A stretch of 64,000 bases of DNA from Ochotona curzoniae (GCF_017591425.1 NW_024464918.1:12088001-12152000); one strand, 5' to 3'. Positions 44,589-56,756 are shown, numbered from the stretch's first letter. The notes: a model not told the origin generated them from the letters alone. Translations and numbers: made by a program.

Positions 44589-44780
44589 AACATCCTCCCT
44601 CTTCCAAAAGCCATCTTCTGACCTCACTAAGGTAACTTTCTTTTGCTTCTCTCTCCCACTGCCGTCTGGTCTCCTAGCACCTTACTCTATATGCCATTGT
44701 TGTTATTTTTCATGATATGACTCCATAGGGACAGAGGCTCTCCTCTCCATCCCCATCCCTCCCCCTCCAGGAACCGTTTC
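44589..44780 (+). mobile_element. Possible L2 fragment
   Basis: 'catcttctgacctcactaag', 'tctggtctcctagcacctta' and 'ccatagggacagaggctctc' weakly follow the L2 3' region. Low confidence. Confidence 0.3.
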
Positions 44781-45224
44781 CCCTGTACTATCATGATAGT
44801 GTAGTCTTTCAGCAACAGTCACAAGTCCAGCATTCTGTTATTTAGTCTATCATGACATTGCAGGCAGCACTCTATTCTATAGATGATCTAAGCATCGCTC
44901 TCAGCACGAATCATTCGTTTCAGACAAAGGAACGATTGATGTGGCAATCTGGGGCTTTATGGTTGTTGTGGGGTGTGTTGGTCTGAGACAGTGTCTCCCT
45001 ACTCGTTCCCACTGGTCCTACAGAAGTGATGTGACTTAACCTTAGAATGACACCATGTTAGACAAACCTCATATAGTTTACAGTAATTTTTTATTCCTAT
45101 ATTCACTTCTTTCCTGTCCTCCCGTATCTGCTGTAGTTATTCCATCTCTGTGCCTTCAGAGTCACATGTGACATAAAAGTTCTCCATCTGCAAAAAGGAT
45201 CAATAGAACAGACCATCATTGTTT
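44781..45224. other. Unassigned non-coding sequence
   Basis: No repeat or gene recognised. Confidence 0.4.
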
Positions 45225-45700
45225 TCACTAATATTAATTAAGCATTTAAATAATAATTAAACCAGGCATCATGTTAGGTCTTGGGGATAAAGTGCTAAGC
45301 AAAATCCCTATCCCCCAAAGAATTTTTCTTTTTAGTTGGGAAATACTGAAATCAATAAATATGAGATATCATAGGGTGAGCAGACTGAATGTATTAAAAT
45401 AACTTATGAGGCAGAGAGTGCCTGGGACTTGGCATTGAGCCACTCTAATCATAGGGGCAGGGAAGATCTACAGGGTTTGTGACATTGGAATGAGGCCTGC
45501 ATAACTTAAAGGTGAAAATCATATGGGAAACAGGAAATCCAGTGCAAAATCTCATAGATGTGACAGTGTGATGTGCTCAGTGGGAAGGAAGGGCGTCCCA
45601 CGGAGTTAGGTTGCAAGGTGAAAGAAGAAGCAGTGGTCTATTATCCTCTGGTGGAGAGACCAATGGCATAAACATAAATAGACGGCATTGAACTTCTAGA
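45225..45700 (+). mobile_element. Ancient mammalian interspersed repeat
   Basis: 'catcatgttaggtcttgggg', 'ataaagtgctaagcaaaatc', 'tggaatgaggcctgcataac' and 'ccagtgcaaaatctca' follow, in order, a well-known old repeat ('tactatgtgccaggcactg...gaacagcaagtgcaaagg'). I cannot fix the family name by eye. Confidence 0.45.
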
Positions 45701-46612
45701 GAGGTGCAAAGAAAGCTCCACGGAAATTTGAGTAAGGACACGGGATGACTGGTTTGAGGTTTGGCTTGCTTGGCCACTGCATGGAGAATCAGCATTAGAA
45801 TAGCAAAAGGAGCAGACTAGGCAGATGATGAGAGGGCTTCAGCTTAAATTCACAGGAGAGAAGATCCTGAGCCTTGTTCCCCTCCGCAGCTCTGCAGGTG
45901 GAGCCGATGGGATCTCAGTTTTCCAGTTGTGCTGCCTGGGTGTGAGCTGACAAGGAAATTCTGCGGAAGGCCTGTCTGTGGCAGTCTCTGACATCTGCAG
46001 GCTACTATTCAAATAAAAATGTACACATTGCCCTAGAACAAGCCACCAATTTTAGCCACGTGTAAGTCTAAACCCATACTTAGAAAGTAAAATTATCTCT
46101 AAAATAGAGTCTGAAAATGTGCATCTCTGCCTACAGCACAGAAAATGGGTTATGTGATTACAAAGCAGTATAGCTCCCTTGAGTCCTAGGAGTTCTAACC
46201 CTCTGTCCCTATTTGTGGTCCCAGGGACATTGAAGAACTATTACCTTGCCTGTGGCCAAGATTACAACCTCAGAGTAGCAGGAATGTTCATTTGCCTCCA
46301 GAAGCCAAGTCACTTGGATCTTTGTGGATGTCTTTACAGTCTGAATATTACCTAAGGTGATTAGTATGTCAGATCATGTAATTTCATGATCCTTACTAAT
46401 GATTGACCTGGAATTTGCTTATGACCCACTTGGCTAGTAAGACAGTTGTCTGGATACTTCTAATAAAGAATTCATCATCCATAGAAAAGAACTAGGAAAC
46501 ATAGCCTATTGGTTTTTTTAATTCTGTGTTTTGTGGGTGACATACACAAGTTGGGGAGCCATCATTGAGCTTGTAAGCTTTCCTAAAATTAAGACTATAA
46601 ACATGACAAAAC
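45701..46612. other. Unassigned non-coding sequence
   Basis: No repeat or gene recognised. Confidence 0.4.
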
Positions 46613-46893
46613 AACTGGGATCCCATACGGCACCAGTTAGTGTCCCAGCTGCTCTACTTTCCGTCCAGCTTCCTGCTTATGGCCTGGGAAAGCAGTAGAA
46701 GATGACCTTGGGACCCTGCACCCATGTGGGAGATCTCAAACAAGAGACTCCAGGCTCCTGGCTTCGGATCAGCTCAGCTGTCACCATTGTAAGAATTTGG
46801 AGAGTGAATCAGTGGGTAGAAGATTTTTCCTCTCTTTACTCTCCATAAATCTGATCTGCCTTTTCATTAAGAATAAATAAAATCTTAAAAATT
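46613..46893 (+). mobile_element. CSINE, 5'-truncated younger copy
   Basis: It starts within the head at 'ctgggatcccatacggcacc', then 'gaccttgggaccctgcaccc' and 'ttcggatcagctcagctgtc', with tail 'gaataaataaaatctt'. Confidence 0.92.
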
Positions 46894-48518
46894 ACAGTTG
46901 ATAGAGCTGTATAAATATGAGTAGAAATATAGATGGAAACAAATAAAAGCTGAAGCAGGAATATAAGCAGAGGTAGACAGATACAGATATGGAAAGAGAG
47001 GTAGAGATAGATGAGAGAAAAAGAGATGTGCTTATGAATGAACATGTAAGAAAGTTTGTCATTGCTACTTACCTTTTATAAGAGAAAATAGTAAGAGCAG
47101 TAACCATTTTTATTTTGTGTCTTTTTGTATGGTGCTAGAATCTTTTTTTGCCATGTGCAATTTAATATAATGCATATTTAAATATATACATACATTTATA
47201 AGATCACATGGTACTTCATAAATATGAACAATTTACATATTGGTTAAAAAAAAATTTAGATGCAAATTACACATAACTTTTCCCAGCAAAAAAGAGTCCA
47301 GTAGAAAGGTATGTAGCTGAAGATTTTTGCTAACAAGAGTGACTTTCGACATATATGACACCACAGAGGAAAGCTGGACTTTAAATAGGAATCAGGCAAT
47401 AAAAAATGAGACCATCTGTTCTACCTAGTGTTACCTGGCATCAAGTGGCATACCCACTAGTGGCGAAGAAGCCACAGGAAAATGCTCAACCACCGGAAGC
47501 TCTGTGAGTACCAAAGACAGCATGGTGTGGGACTAGCTGCCGGGATTACCCACAGAGTAATTTCAGAGTAAAGAGATGATAGAGAAAGCTAACGGAAAAT
47601 ATCCTTTAGAGTGCTGAAGGACACTCAGACTGACAGGTGGCACGAGCAACTGGCATGTAGTTCCCATGGCAGGGAACCTCGAAGTCCTGGAGAGTGATAA
47701 GAACATGCAAAGTTCTAACCCTGTGGGTCTGCATGACTGTCCAGGGAATCTGTCTTCCAGGACTTTTGATCCAAGCCAGGCCAAGACCCTGTGCTGATTT
47801 CATTTAAGCCAAGGCCCCCTTCTTCACTGAACATGTGTTTTGAAAAAACCCTCATCTGCTTCACTCTAAGCCCATTTGTAACATGATCAGCAGGTCTCCA
47901 AAGGAGGTTGATTCAGAGCCAAATTCAAGAATACAGTAGATTGGGTAATCCTCACAATACTGGGGAAGCTTAGGGACAGGGGTATTTTCTGGCTGCCTGA
48001 TCCCTTTGTCCTCTTGTCTAATCAATAGTTATTGCACGTTTGATGATGAGTGAGCCAGTTTTCTGATGAATGGCCTGTGCAGTGATCAGGATGGATCAGG
48101 ATGAGAATAATGTGCTTTTGTTTGTCCATGGAAGATTCCAAACACTAAGAGTACTGTTCTGTGAGTTTTAATCCTTCAATGTGTCCAATGCAGTCAGCTG
48201 ATGCTAACCAGAGTTGTTGCAAACCGTAGGACTTTCTGCTTCTCCCTCCATTATCTGTGTAGCTTCAATAGAATCCTTTAACCTCTTTCTCCTTGGCTTT
48301 ATCCACTTATAAAGTAGTGTGATAAGCATGGATGATAATCCCGAGAAAAGGAAAGGTACAAAATACATAGTGCCTGGGCTTTCCATTAATCTGTATTGCT
48401 AACCATAATCTCTGAAATTGTTTCCCTGATTCAGGTAGAGCAAGATTGCAGCACTTGCTCTTATGTTTTCTAGATGAAGCCCCAGAGCATCTGTCAGTTA
48501 CATGAGAACTACAAGTGA
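46894..48518. other. Unassigned non-coding sequence
   Basis: About 1.6 kb, AT-rich on the left with 'ata' runs near 47,180. No gene or repeat named. Confidence 0.4.
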
Positions 48519-48830
48519 GGTTAAGCAAGTTAAGTTGCTTGGAAGATGCATGTCCCATATCAGAGGGTCTGAGCTTGAGTCCCGGTACTGCTTCCGATTC
48601 CTGCATTTTTGGTAATGCATTCTGTGGGAGGCACCCAGAGATGGGTCATGTACCTATATGCTTGAAAACCCTGATTGAGTTCCGGGCTCCTGGTTTGTGC
48701 CTAGCCCAAACCCATCTGTTGTTGTTGGCATTTGAGAAGTGAAGCAACAGGAAAAAGACTTGCATATCTCTCCCTCACTCTCTCTTTCTCTCTCTTTTTC
48801 ATCTGTTTTTTCTGGCTTTCAAATAAGCCT
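48519..48830 (+). mobile_element. CSINE, older subfamily
   Basis: 'tcccatatcagagggtctga', 'gcttgagtcccggtactgct' and 'tccgggctcctggtttgtgc', with a CT tail ending 'tggctttcaaataagcc'. Confidence 0.8.
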
Positions 48831-49529
48831 CCTAAAACTTAAAAATAAAAGGCATAGGTAGGCTAGTCTATTTGTTACCATTGCAGCTGCTTTGATCTGG
48901 CTTTTTATCCATGGCTTAGATGCCAACAATATCAATTTTCCTCTCCTGTGCACTGTACTCTGTGTGCAGCTTAATACATCATGTTGTCACTAGTGGGTGA
49001 CTGCTAAAGAGTTTTCATTTGCATATAATACATATTTATGTTGAAATGAAGCCAAATTTGGTTTCTAGATTATCATTTGTCCCTGGCAAAAATCTGGAAA
49101 TATATAGAGTCTCTGTTACATAGATCACTTTCTGGAAACTTAATGAAGATTTTAAAAACACTCTTTATAGTGTTAAGAAATGTTAACCCTCTTCTCCATT
49201 AACCCTCTTCTAGGACTCAGGGAAGTTGCTAATATAATTGGTCAGAGATCCAAGATTAGTTGTCCCATAATTGTAAATGGGTAGAACCAGTGCATTAACT
49301 CCTGTTCCTGTGGTCTATGTCCTGTCCACTAAACACAGTTTGGCTAGTAAGCCAAATCAGGTCTTACACTTGGCAGGATTTGTCAGCTGCCTCTCTTTGT
49401 TCCTAAACATCACAAAGCACTTAGCTGAGTCAGGGTTTTCCTTGGAGCCCTGCCATTCTCCCTGCCTGCATGCCAAACCCCGCTGGGCATTGCACTGCAT
49501 TAGCCTCTCATTCACTTTTAATTCCTGCT
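48831..49529. other. Unassigned non-coding sequence
   Basis: No repeat or gene recognised. Confidence 0.4.
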
Positions 49530-49980
49530 AATTAACAAAAATATTTTGAATACCCACTATGTGCAGGCATCCTTGTAAGTAATAGGCAATCAGCAGCGTA
49601 TAAAGAAAACTAGTTGTTACCTTGTACTAAGTAAAAGAGCTCATCTGATGGTAATGCACTCTTTGAAATAAAATAAGCAGAGTGAGTGAAGCAGGTGTGA
49701 TTTTAAGTCAGATGGTCAAGAAAGTTGTCACTGAGAAGGAAAGAGCTGAGGAAGTGAAGATTCCATGCAGACTATCTGAGGAAAAGAGCCGCCTACAGGT
49801 GGACAGGAGAAATGCAAAGATCAGGCCTCGTGCTTGGGGTCTATGTGACTGTGGAAGGCAAGGAGGACAGAGTATCTGGGATCAAGTGAGCAAAGTGCGT
49901 TGTGGTTGGAGAGGAGATGAATGGCAAGGAGCCAGCCACAAGGATCTCTGTGATGGCTGTGGAAATGACACAGGGCCAGG
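49530..49980 (+). mobile_element. Ancient mammalian interspersed repeat
   Basis: 'tacccactatgtgcaggcat', 'gatggtcaagaaagttgtca', 'ctgagaaggaaagagctgag' and 'ccatgcagactatctgagga' give the same element order as at 45,225. The 114-codon frame here is a reading of it. Confidence 0.5.
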
Positions 49981-49989
49981 GGAAACAGA

Positions 49990-50505
49990 AAGAAGCTTTC
50001 TTAGTTTCCTACTGCTATTACTATAAATTTGTTTCAATGCATCCCAAGTTGGGCAGCCTAAACAACACAAATCTATTCTCACTCACATCTGAACGTCTGA
50101 AGTCCAGAATCAATTTTACTGAGCTGAGTTAGAGGCTTAAGCAAGTCCAGTTCATTCTAAATGCTCCAAGAAACATCTGCCTCTCCCAGGTCTAATGAGT
50201 GAGTGGGTGCTCTTCTGTACTCCTGGTGCCTCCCTCCATCTTCAAAGTGTATCACACCAACCTCTGCTCCCCTCAGGAAGTCACCATGTCCTGGGGCTCT
50301 GATCTTCCAGCATCCCTACTACAAGAACAGTAGTGACTATACCTCACCTACCCAGATAATCCAGGGTAATCACTTTCTCTCAAGAGTCACTATAGAGTCA
50401 CATCTGCCACATAGAATATCTGCCACATAGCATCCGTAGGTTCCAGGGCTAGGGTATGGATGCATTGGGATGGGTGTAGGGCAAAGCATTATTCAGTGTA
50501 TTTCT
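49990..50505 (+). mobile_element. Ancient interspersed repeat ('gggcagcctaaacaacac' type)
   Basis: 'tttcctactgctattactat', 'ttgggcagcctaaacaacac', 'tctgaagtccagaatcaa' and 'ataatccagggtaatcac' follow a widespread old repeat ('gctgctgtaacaaagtacc...ggcttaaacaacagaaattta'). Family not resolved. Confidence 0.5.
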
Positions 50506-50565
50506 GAACCCTGATTTGACTCTTTTTCCAAAGGCTTTTCTGGCTGCTCTGTTAAAATGTACTTT

Positions 50566-50886
50566 AGGGGACCGTGCACAAAGGTTCAATGGCTAGATCC
50601 TCACCTTGCAAGTACCAGGATCCCATATGAGCACCATTTCCCATCTACTCTGTTTTCCATCCAGCTCCCTCCTTGTAGCTTGAAAAAGAAAGAGAGGATA
50701 TCCCAAAGCCTTGGGACCTTGAACCCATGTGAAAGACACAGAAGTAGCTCCAGGGATCGGTTCAGCTCTGGCCGTTGCAGCCACTTGGGAAGTGAACCAA
50801 TGGATGGAAGATCTTTCTCTCTGTATATCGTTCTCTCTCCATAAATCTGCCTTTTCAATAAAAATAACCACATCTTGAAAAAAAAT
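50566..50886 (+). mobile_element. CSINE, full-length
   Basis: 'ggaccgtgcacaaaggttca' head, 'cttgcaagtaccaggatccc', 'caaagccttgggaccttgaa' and 'gcagccacttgggaagtgaa', tail 'caataaaaataaccacatc'. Frames in it are not genes. Confidence 0.92.
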
Positions 50887-51589
50887 AGATTTTAGGAGTA
50901 TGAGGACAGAAATAAAGAAGTCAGTTAGGTAGCTCTTAGAAAACCCCACGGCTAATGAGTCAGCCCAGAGTAGCAGCAATAGGAGTTTGGAAAGTCACTT
51001 CTAAGATATATTTTAGAATATAATTAGAATACATTTAGAATATGTTTTAGAATACTGTTCATTGGTCTGCCACCTATCCTTGCATTGTACCTTTGCCTTG
51101 CTCCTCTTCTGTTCTCTGGTAAAGGTGGCCATAATGACAGTGTTTGAGACGTCAGCCCAAGAGGTACTCAGTCCCACCCTTAACCTTTGCTGGTCTGAGC
51201 AAAGACCAGCAAAGACTCTAGCTAGAGTGGCAGCTGTTTTCTGATAGTGTTTGTTTTCCCTGTGAGTTAAAGACAGAGCCCATGAGGAAAGCTATGCCCT
51301 TCTAAATAAGATCAAATAATAACCACTTTTACCCAACCTGTTTGTAAATTTTGAAGTCATATATGAAGCTTTGTATCTCTCCCTTAGCTTTGAAAATGGG
51401 GGGTGGCCTGTTTTCAGTGACCATGACAAAATAGATCTAACTATGAAATTATATCATAATTTAAGTTCTCATTTTTGGCTATGCTGCTTGTCTTTTCTAT
51501 TTGGCCAGATGATTTGGTCTTTTATAAATTTTAAGACAAGTGGACATGGGCATATGTTTGGAAATACTTGTCTTTTATGCTTACTAAAT
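50887..51589. other. Unassigned sequence, possibly the far 3' end of the adjoining L1
   Basis: No repeat recognised with confidence. The AT-rich right half may still be L1 3' UTR. Confidence 0.35.
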
Positions 51590-53131
51590 TGATTTACTTT
51601 ATTTTTTAATAGTTATACTTAGGTTACCTAAGAAACTAAAATATTAATAAGCGTGGTTATATGTTATGATTTTTGTTAGAGAACAACTCTAGAAGCTAAA
51701 TTGGGCTTTACAGAAATCAATGAGCATTGCATTGTACCTTTACCTATATTCTTTTTCTAGATCAATATACCTTTTTGATAGTATATATATAATACAAGGC
51801 TAACTTGCTTGACTAGCAAACCCAAGCACGAACATGTCAATGATTTAATATATTTTTAACTTTTGTCTACGAACAAATTTAAAACAGCCTGGATATTAGA
51901 GTTGTATTTAGTCATGTGAACCAAAAAGACGTATGGGGTTAACTGAACAGTTCTAATTTATATGAATACTCTTTAAGTCAATTAAAAGAGGGCTTTTGAT
52001 AATTCTTTCCACATAGACATATCATATGCAAACATATGTAACACATAGAAGAAACATTACAGGATGGAACAAGAAAGCAGTTTCTGTAACAGCTTCTTAA
52101 AAATCTTCACTTTTAAAAATTACCATCAATAAATTAGAATTACTTCTTGTTTATAGTAACTTAACTGTACTTTTTCTCAGTTGGAACCTGAAATCCATTG
52201 TTAAACTTTGTTTACAAAGTGGTCCCAAAGTACTAAATACAATGGAAGTCTTTTGGAGCCTGAAAGAGGAAACATTTAAACATAAATCCAACAATGTTTT
52301 AATTTTCATGAGTAGTTTGTTTTGCCTTTTTTGTGTCTCAGAGTCTTAAGTCCTCTCATCTAGTCCATTGATTTCAGTCTTCAGAAAACCTGCATTTAAG
52401 AACATTTTAGTCTTTTTCTGATTATTAATATTTTTATAAAATACAAAACGCTCGATAACCAAAGACTTTAAAAAGCCTTGGTGAAAATGATAAAACTCAT
52501 TAATGGAATAGAAGAGGCATTTGTTTACTCCACATATTAATTTTAGAATATACCAGTAGGATGTTATCAACACTTGATCCTTTTAGGTCTCTAAGTCAAG
52601 TTTTAATTTGTTTTATTATTATTTTCCATTGTACTGTTTTGTATAGGGCTTTACTCCCCACCCTTTCCTTTCCCCTTTCCCCTTCGCTTCTGTATTTTAC
52701 AGTAATATAGGCCTTTAGCTGTAGTCTCAACTGCAGTGTTCTTTTCTTTATGTGTGTCCTGACATTATAGGTGTAAGCAATGGTAGAGAGTCTAGTATCT
52801 TGGTGTCAAGGTATATTTAACAGTTTTATAGAAGTCCACTTGGACTCCAGAGTAGAGATGCTCACTGCAGTTCTTTTTTAATTCCTGGTACTCTAGTGTC
52901 CATTACATCATTCGTTTATGAGATTACAAGTGAATACTTATTTACCTGTGTATCTTTTCATTTTGTATTTTAGATGAAAGTTGTCTTATATCAGAGAGGA
53001 CATATGGGATTTTTCCTTTTGAAGTTCGCTAATTTCACTGAGCCTAATGGTCTCCAGTTGGGACCACTTTGCTGCAAATGGTAGAATTTCATTCTCTCAA
53101 TGGCTGAGTAGTATTCCACAGAGTAGATGTA
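51590..53131 (-). mobile_element. Lagomorph L1 3' end: ORF2 C-terminus plus 3' UTR
   Basis: The minus strand encodes 'YSVEYYSAIERMKFY' at about 53,130-53,080, the conserved L1 ORF2 C-terminal 'YYSAIE' motif, and runs to a stop near 52,991. Left of it lies a long AT-rich 3' UTR with a G/A-rich block (plus strand 'ccctttcctttcccctttcc' at 52,660). The left limit is uncertain because no clear poly(A) is visible. The 5' side is fused to a SINE. Confidence 0.75.
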
Positions 53132-53349
53132 TGCTGATCCAAAGCCAGGAGCCAGGAATTTCCTCCAGGTCTCCCACATGGGTGCAGGGTCCCAAGGCTT
53201 TGGGCCATCCTTCCTCCGCTGCTTTCCCAGGCCACAAGCAGGGAGCTGGATGGGAAGTGAAGCAGCTGAGACTAGAACCAGCACCCATATGGGACCCCGG
53301 CGCATTCAAGGCAAAGACTTTAGCTGCTAGGCCACCACGCCATGGACCT
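53132..53349 (-). mobile_element. CSINE 5' two-thirds, fused to L1 3' end
   Basis: Reverse copy: 'gctgatccaaagccaggagc', 'ggtctcccacatgggtgc', 'agcacccatatgggaccc' and a complete 5' end at 'ggccaccacgccatggacc'. The SINE 3' third and tail are absent. The sequence passes straight into L1 ORF2 of the same orientation. Confidence 0.92.
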
Positions 53350-53821
53350 AAGCCATTTTTTAAATTAAAATAACCATCATGACTGATAGCAACAAAATAA
53401 GATTATTAGACTTTTGTAGCTTTGAGGTATTAATATCAGTACATTTTGCATTAGCATAACTTTTAGCACCACTTCACATCTAGATGATATCTTGAAGATG
53501 ATCCAATAGCCAAGTAGTCTCTACAAGATGAGAAACAAACCCTTGAAATTTCCAACAACCCATTGAGAAATATCAAATTCAAAAAAAAAAAATGGAACTT
53601 TGATTTGATTTTTGAATGCCTTAGTTACCAAGAAGGCTTAAATATCTAGTTGGAATAGAATTCCTTGATATCATGATGTAATATAGATCAGAATGAATGA
53701 TTGTGAAAAGGTGGTCATTAAAGTTATGTTTTATTAAGTAAATATTTTAACAAACTAAAACACTTAAAACTAAGCGATTTTCAGACAATCAGAACTTAAC
53801 AAGAGACACAGATTATTAGCT
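53350..53821. other. Unassigned AT-rich sequence
   Basis: Contains an A11-12 run at about 53,580. No body assigned to it. Confidence 0.4.
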
Positions 53822-53868
53822 ATTGTTTCCTGGCCTTTTGGCTAAATTCAAGTGTTAAGATATTTACT
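53822..53868 (+). pseudogene. U2 snRNA 5'-end pseudogene fragment
   Basis: The first 34 bases align without gaps to the start of mammalian U2 snRNA as I recall it, with 28 matches. These include an unbroken 'ggccttttggctaa' and 'tcaagtgt', and five of the six mismatches are transitions. Similarity fades after base 34 and the sequence runs into a TA repeat. It is too short and altered to be functional. Confidence 0.55.
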
Positions 53869-53874
53869 AGCATA

Positions 53875-53903
53875 TTTATATATATATATACATATATATA
53901 TAC
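53875..53903. repeat. (TA)n microsatellite
   Basis: Alternating TA with two 'ca' interruptions, directly next to the U2-like fragment. Confidence 0.9.
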
Positions 53904-54490
53904 ACATTTCAATTACCTTGTTGCTTTAATAGTGGATTAGAGTAATAGGATTCATTTTAATTCTATATAAATGTATGTTTATTATTAATGCTAAATGTTA
54001 GAAAATATTATAAACAATAGTTTAAGAGTTATAATCAATGTTCTCACATGAAAATTTTTTGAGATATATTCCTTTCAAATCTGTGACTTGCTCACACCTT
54101 CTGCAATAGGTATTTGCCCTATTGATTCCTTCACAGTCTAGAGGAACATATTCATTCCACATTTGGACAAAGCAATTCTTAAAAACAACGTTCTGTCTTT
54201 ATTCAAAAAATTCCCTCTCCTTCCTAACCTTTCTCACCAAGAACTTAAATTTACAATTAGCAACATTTACCTTTACTTGATGTATGCTTAGTAACTAGAC
54301 CTCCGTGACTTAAGACCCTGACATCATAATTAATACCATAACTTTATCTGAATTATTTAAGTTTAAAGTATAATTTCATAATATTAAATAGCCAACAAGG
54401 GTGAGTGTAACACATGCTGACCTGCAAACATAGGCACCTATGTATGTTAATAACTTCAAATATAGCTGTCCCTTTAAAAAAAGAGCAGCT
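53904..54490. other. Unassigned AT-rich sequence
   Basis: No repeat or gene recognised. Confidence 0.4.
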
Positions 54491-54820
54491 GGGCCTGGAG
54501 CAGTAGCCTAGAGGCTTAAGTCCTTGCCTTGAATATGTAGGGATCCCATATTGGCACTGGTTCTACTCCCGGCAACCCCATCTCCCATAAAGCTCCCTGC
54601 CTGTGGCCTGGGAAAGCAGTCAAGGAAGGACGGCCCAAAGCCTTGGGACCCTGCACCCACGTGGGAGACCCGGAAGAGGCTGCAGGCACCTGGCTTCGGA
54701 CCGTCATAGCACTGGCCGTTGCAGTCACTTGGGGAGTGAGTCAATGGACAGAAGATCTTCCTCTCTGTCTCTCCATTTCTCTGTATTTCTGACTTTACCA
54801 TAAAAATAAAATAAATTTTT
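54491..54820 (+). mobile_element. CSINE, full-length younger copy
   Basis: 'gggcctggagcagtagccta' head, 'ttggcactggttctactccc', 'gacggcccaaagccttggga' and 'cacgtgggagacccggaag', tail 'ccataaaaataaaataaa'. A short likely target duplication 'aaaaaagag' lies on both sides. Confidence 0.95.
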
Positions 54821-54826
54821 AAAAAA

Positions 54827-55589
54827 GAGAGAAAACAACTTTAAAGCAATAACCAAAGATCTGTATTAACCATTTGAACTGACAGGTGTTAAATTAACAT
54901 AATTTTTCTGAACAGTCTATGTGTAAAAGCTTACATATACAGAATTTTATCTCATTTTATTTTTTTTTATAAAACACCTCTAGCTGGAAAGTAGTGACAT
55001 GTATGTTTGACACAAAATATTAAGAAGTGATCTTTTAAGCTCCAAAAAGGTGGAGTCTCTTTAAATCCAGGGTACAGTTATAGGTGAACCAAATTAGCAT
55101 GGAGGCATTATTCTAATGTTTTCAGGACACCAAATAGTCCCCGTGGCTTCCTCCCTAAGATCCACCACTTGCAGAAGAGGAGATAAGAGTGTTTGATGCT
55201 CTGAGAAGCCAGCACTCCTTCTGTATGCCACCTAGCCTCTGCCATGCAGAGAGCTGTGATAAAGTTGGCAGAGGCAGCGTATGGTGTCTCATAATCCCGG
55301 CAGAAAAGCAGCAAACATTGGTGGTGAAAAACAATGAGAAAGTCCACTTCAAATCCGTAACCTGGGTGATTCAAAAATCAAAGGACAGCCTCAGATGTTA
55401 CTTCCCTACAGAGATTTGTAAATTCCACCTCATCGCTGTGACATTCCCAGCCATGCCAGCATGGTGAGAGTTGTCTGGACCCCCAGGTACAATGCCCAGT
55501 CCGTCTGTCGAGGCACTCTGTCTAGGATGGGTTTAGAGAATGAGTAGTGTGCATGGTGCAGATTTCAGTTAAATGTGTGTTCATTCTCT
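54827..55589. other. Unassigned non-coding sequence
   Basis: No repeat or gene recognised. Overlapping frames on both strands at 55,108-55,467 have no domain. Confidence 0.4.
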
Positions 55590-55590
55590 T

Positions 55591-55735
55591 TTTAAAGATT
55601 TTAATGTATGAGTAGTAGTATTTATTTACTTGAAAGGTGGAGTTACACCGAAAGAAGGAGAGACAGAGAGAGGTCTTCCATCTGCTGGTTCCCGCCACCC
55701 CCCCCCCCCCGCCAAGGGCCACTATGATTGCAGCT
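55591..55735 (-). mobile_element. CSINE 3'-half fragment containing a C13 run
   Basis: 'ttatttacttgaaaggtgga', 'gaggtcttccatctgctggt', then 13 consecutive C (55,698-55,710) where 'ccc' is usual. The head half is missing. Confidence 0.7.
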
Positions 55736-56756
55736 TCTTCCTGGTTTCTCTTGGGGGTGTAGCTGCTATTTGCTGTTGATTTTCCAGCATCCTGGTTTGC
55801 ATGTGCTGCTAGTGGAGCCAAAAAGCTTGGTTTCACTTTTTCCCCAGCATCATTCAACTCTGCATGGCCTTAAGGCTATTCTGCAGTCAAGATCCACAAA
55901 ACTAAATCCTAGCTGTGAGTCTGAGTCTGCGAATATTCAGTCTTATCCCCTGGAAACCCCCAAGTTCAGATCCCATAGAGCTTTCTTTACGTATTTATTT
56001 TCATGGGAAACAAAGGGGCATGAACCATGGATATTTACTAGCATGCCCTGTGGTTTGGCAGCAGATTGGGAGGATATTAATATTCCAAGCACAAAGCTGA
56101 AAGCTTTCACATTAAAACAGGATTCATTCCAAAGCAAATATGGGGAACAAGTTCTTTCATGATAGTAACTCCAGATTTGCTTTCATGTCTCACCTGCCAA
56201 AATGCATGGCAGTGCTGCTCACTCCGAGGCAGCTCCTGTCACTGATAGTCCTTGGAGCTGAGTTAAAGATCTCTTTTCCTAAACTGAAATCTAATGTTCA
56301 TAATGAGCATCGTAGTGAGCAATGTGTTCATCCCCAAGGACGATGCAGGACCACCAAACAAGCTCTAGAATGCTCGGGCCTAATGCCCAGAAAACCAGTG
56401 TCAGTTACTTAGAGATTGAGACAAAACAAAATACCCCAAATGAAGAATGAGAAGGCAGGAGACAAACTGAAAGAAAATTTAAAGGGCCACAAAGTATTAA
56501 TTTATGCAGGCAATATTTCTAGCCTGTCCTACATAGTCCTAATTTGAGATAAGCGACTAAGCATTCTTTGAGACAGACTTCTTCCTATAACGTTTGAGCT
56601 GGACAAGAAAACTAACCTAAATACTACTTTACAATTTATAACCATCTCTGAAATTTTCAAGAGTTGACCAAGGACTCAGATTGTCAAAAACAAAAGCTAA
56701 AGCAATGGGTTGAAGTAAGAGTGTGTAGGCAAACTCAAAAATTTTTTTGCAGTCTC
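55736..56756. other. Unassigned non-coding sequence
   Basis: No repeat recognised. The 144-codon plus frame at 55,728-56,162 begins beside the SINE and shows no domain. Confidence 0.4.

Noticed and set aside
49682..50026. 114-codon plus frame
   Set aside because: It lies within an ancient dispersed repeat seen again at 45,225-45,700.
52991..53305. 104-codon minus frame as a possible gene
   Set aside because: It is the translation of a SINE joined to the last part of L1 ORF2, ending at the L1 stop.
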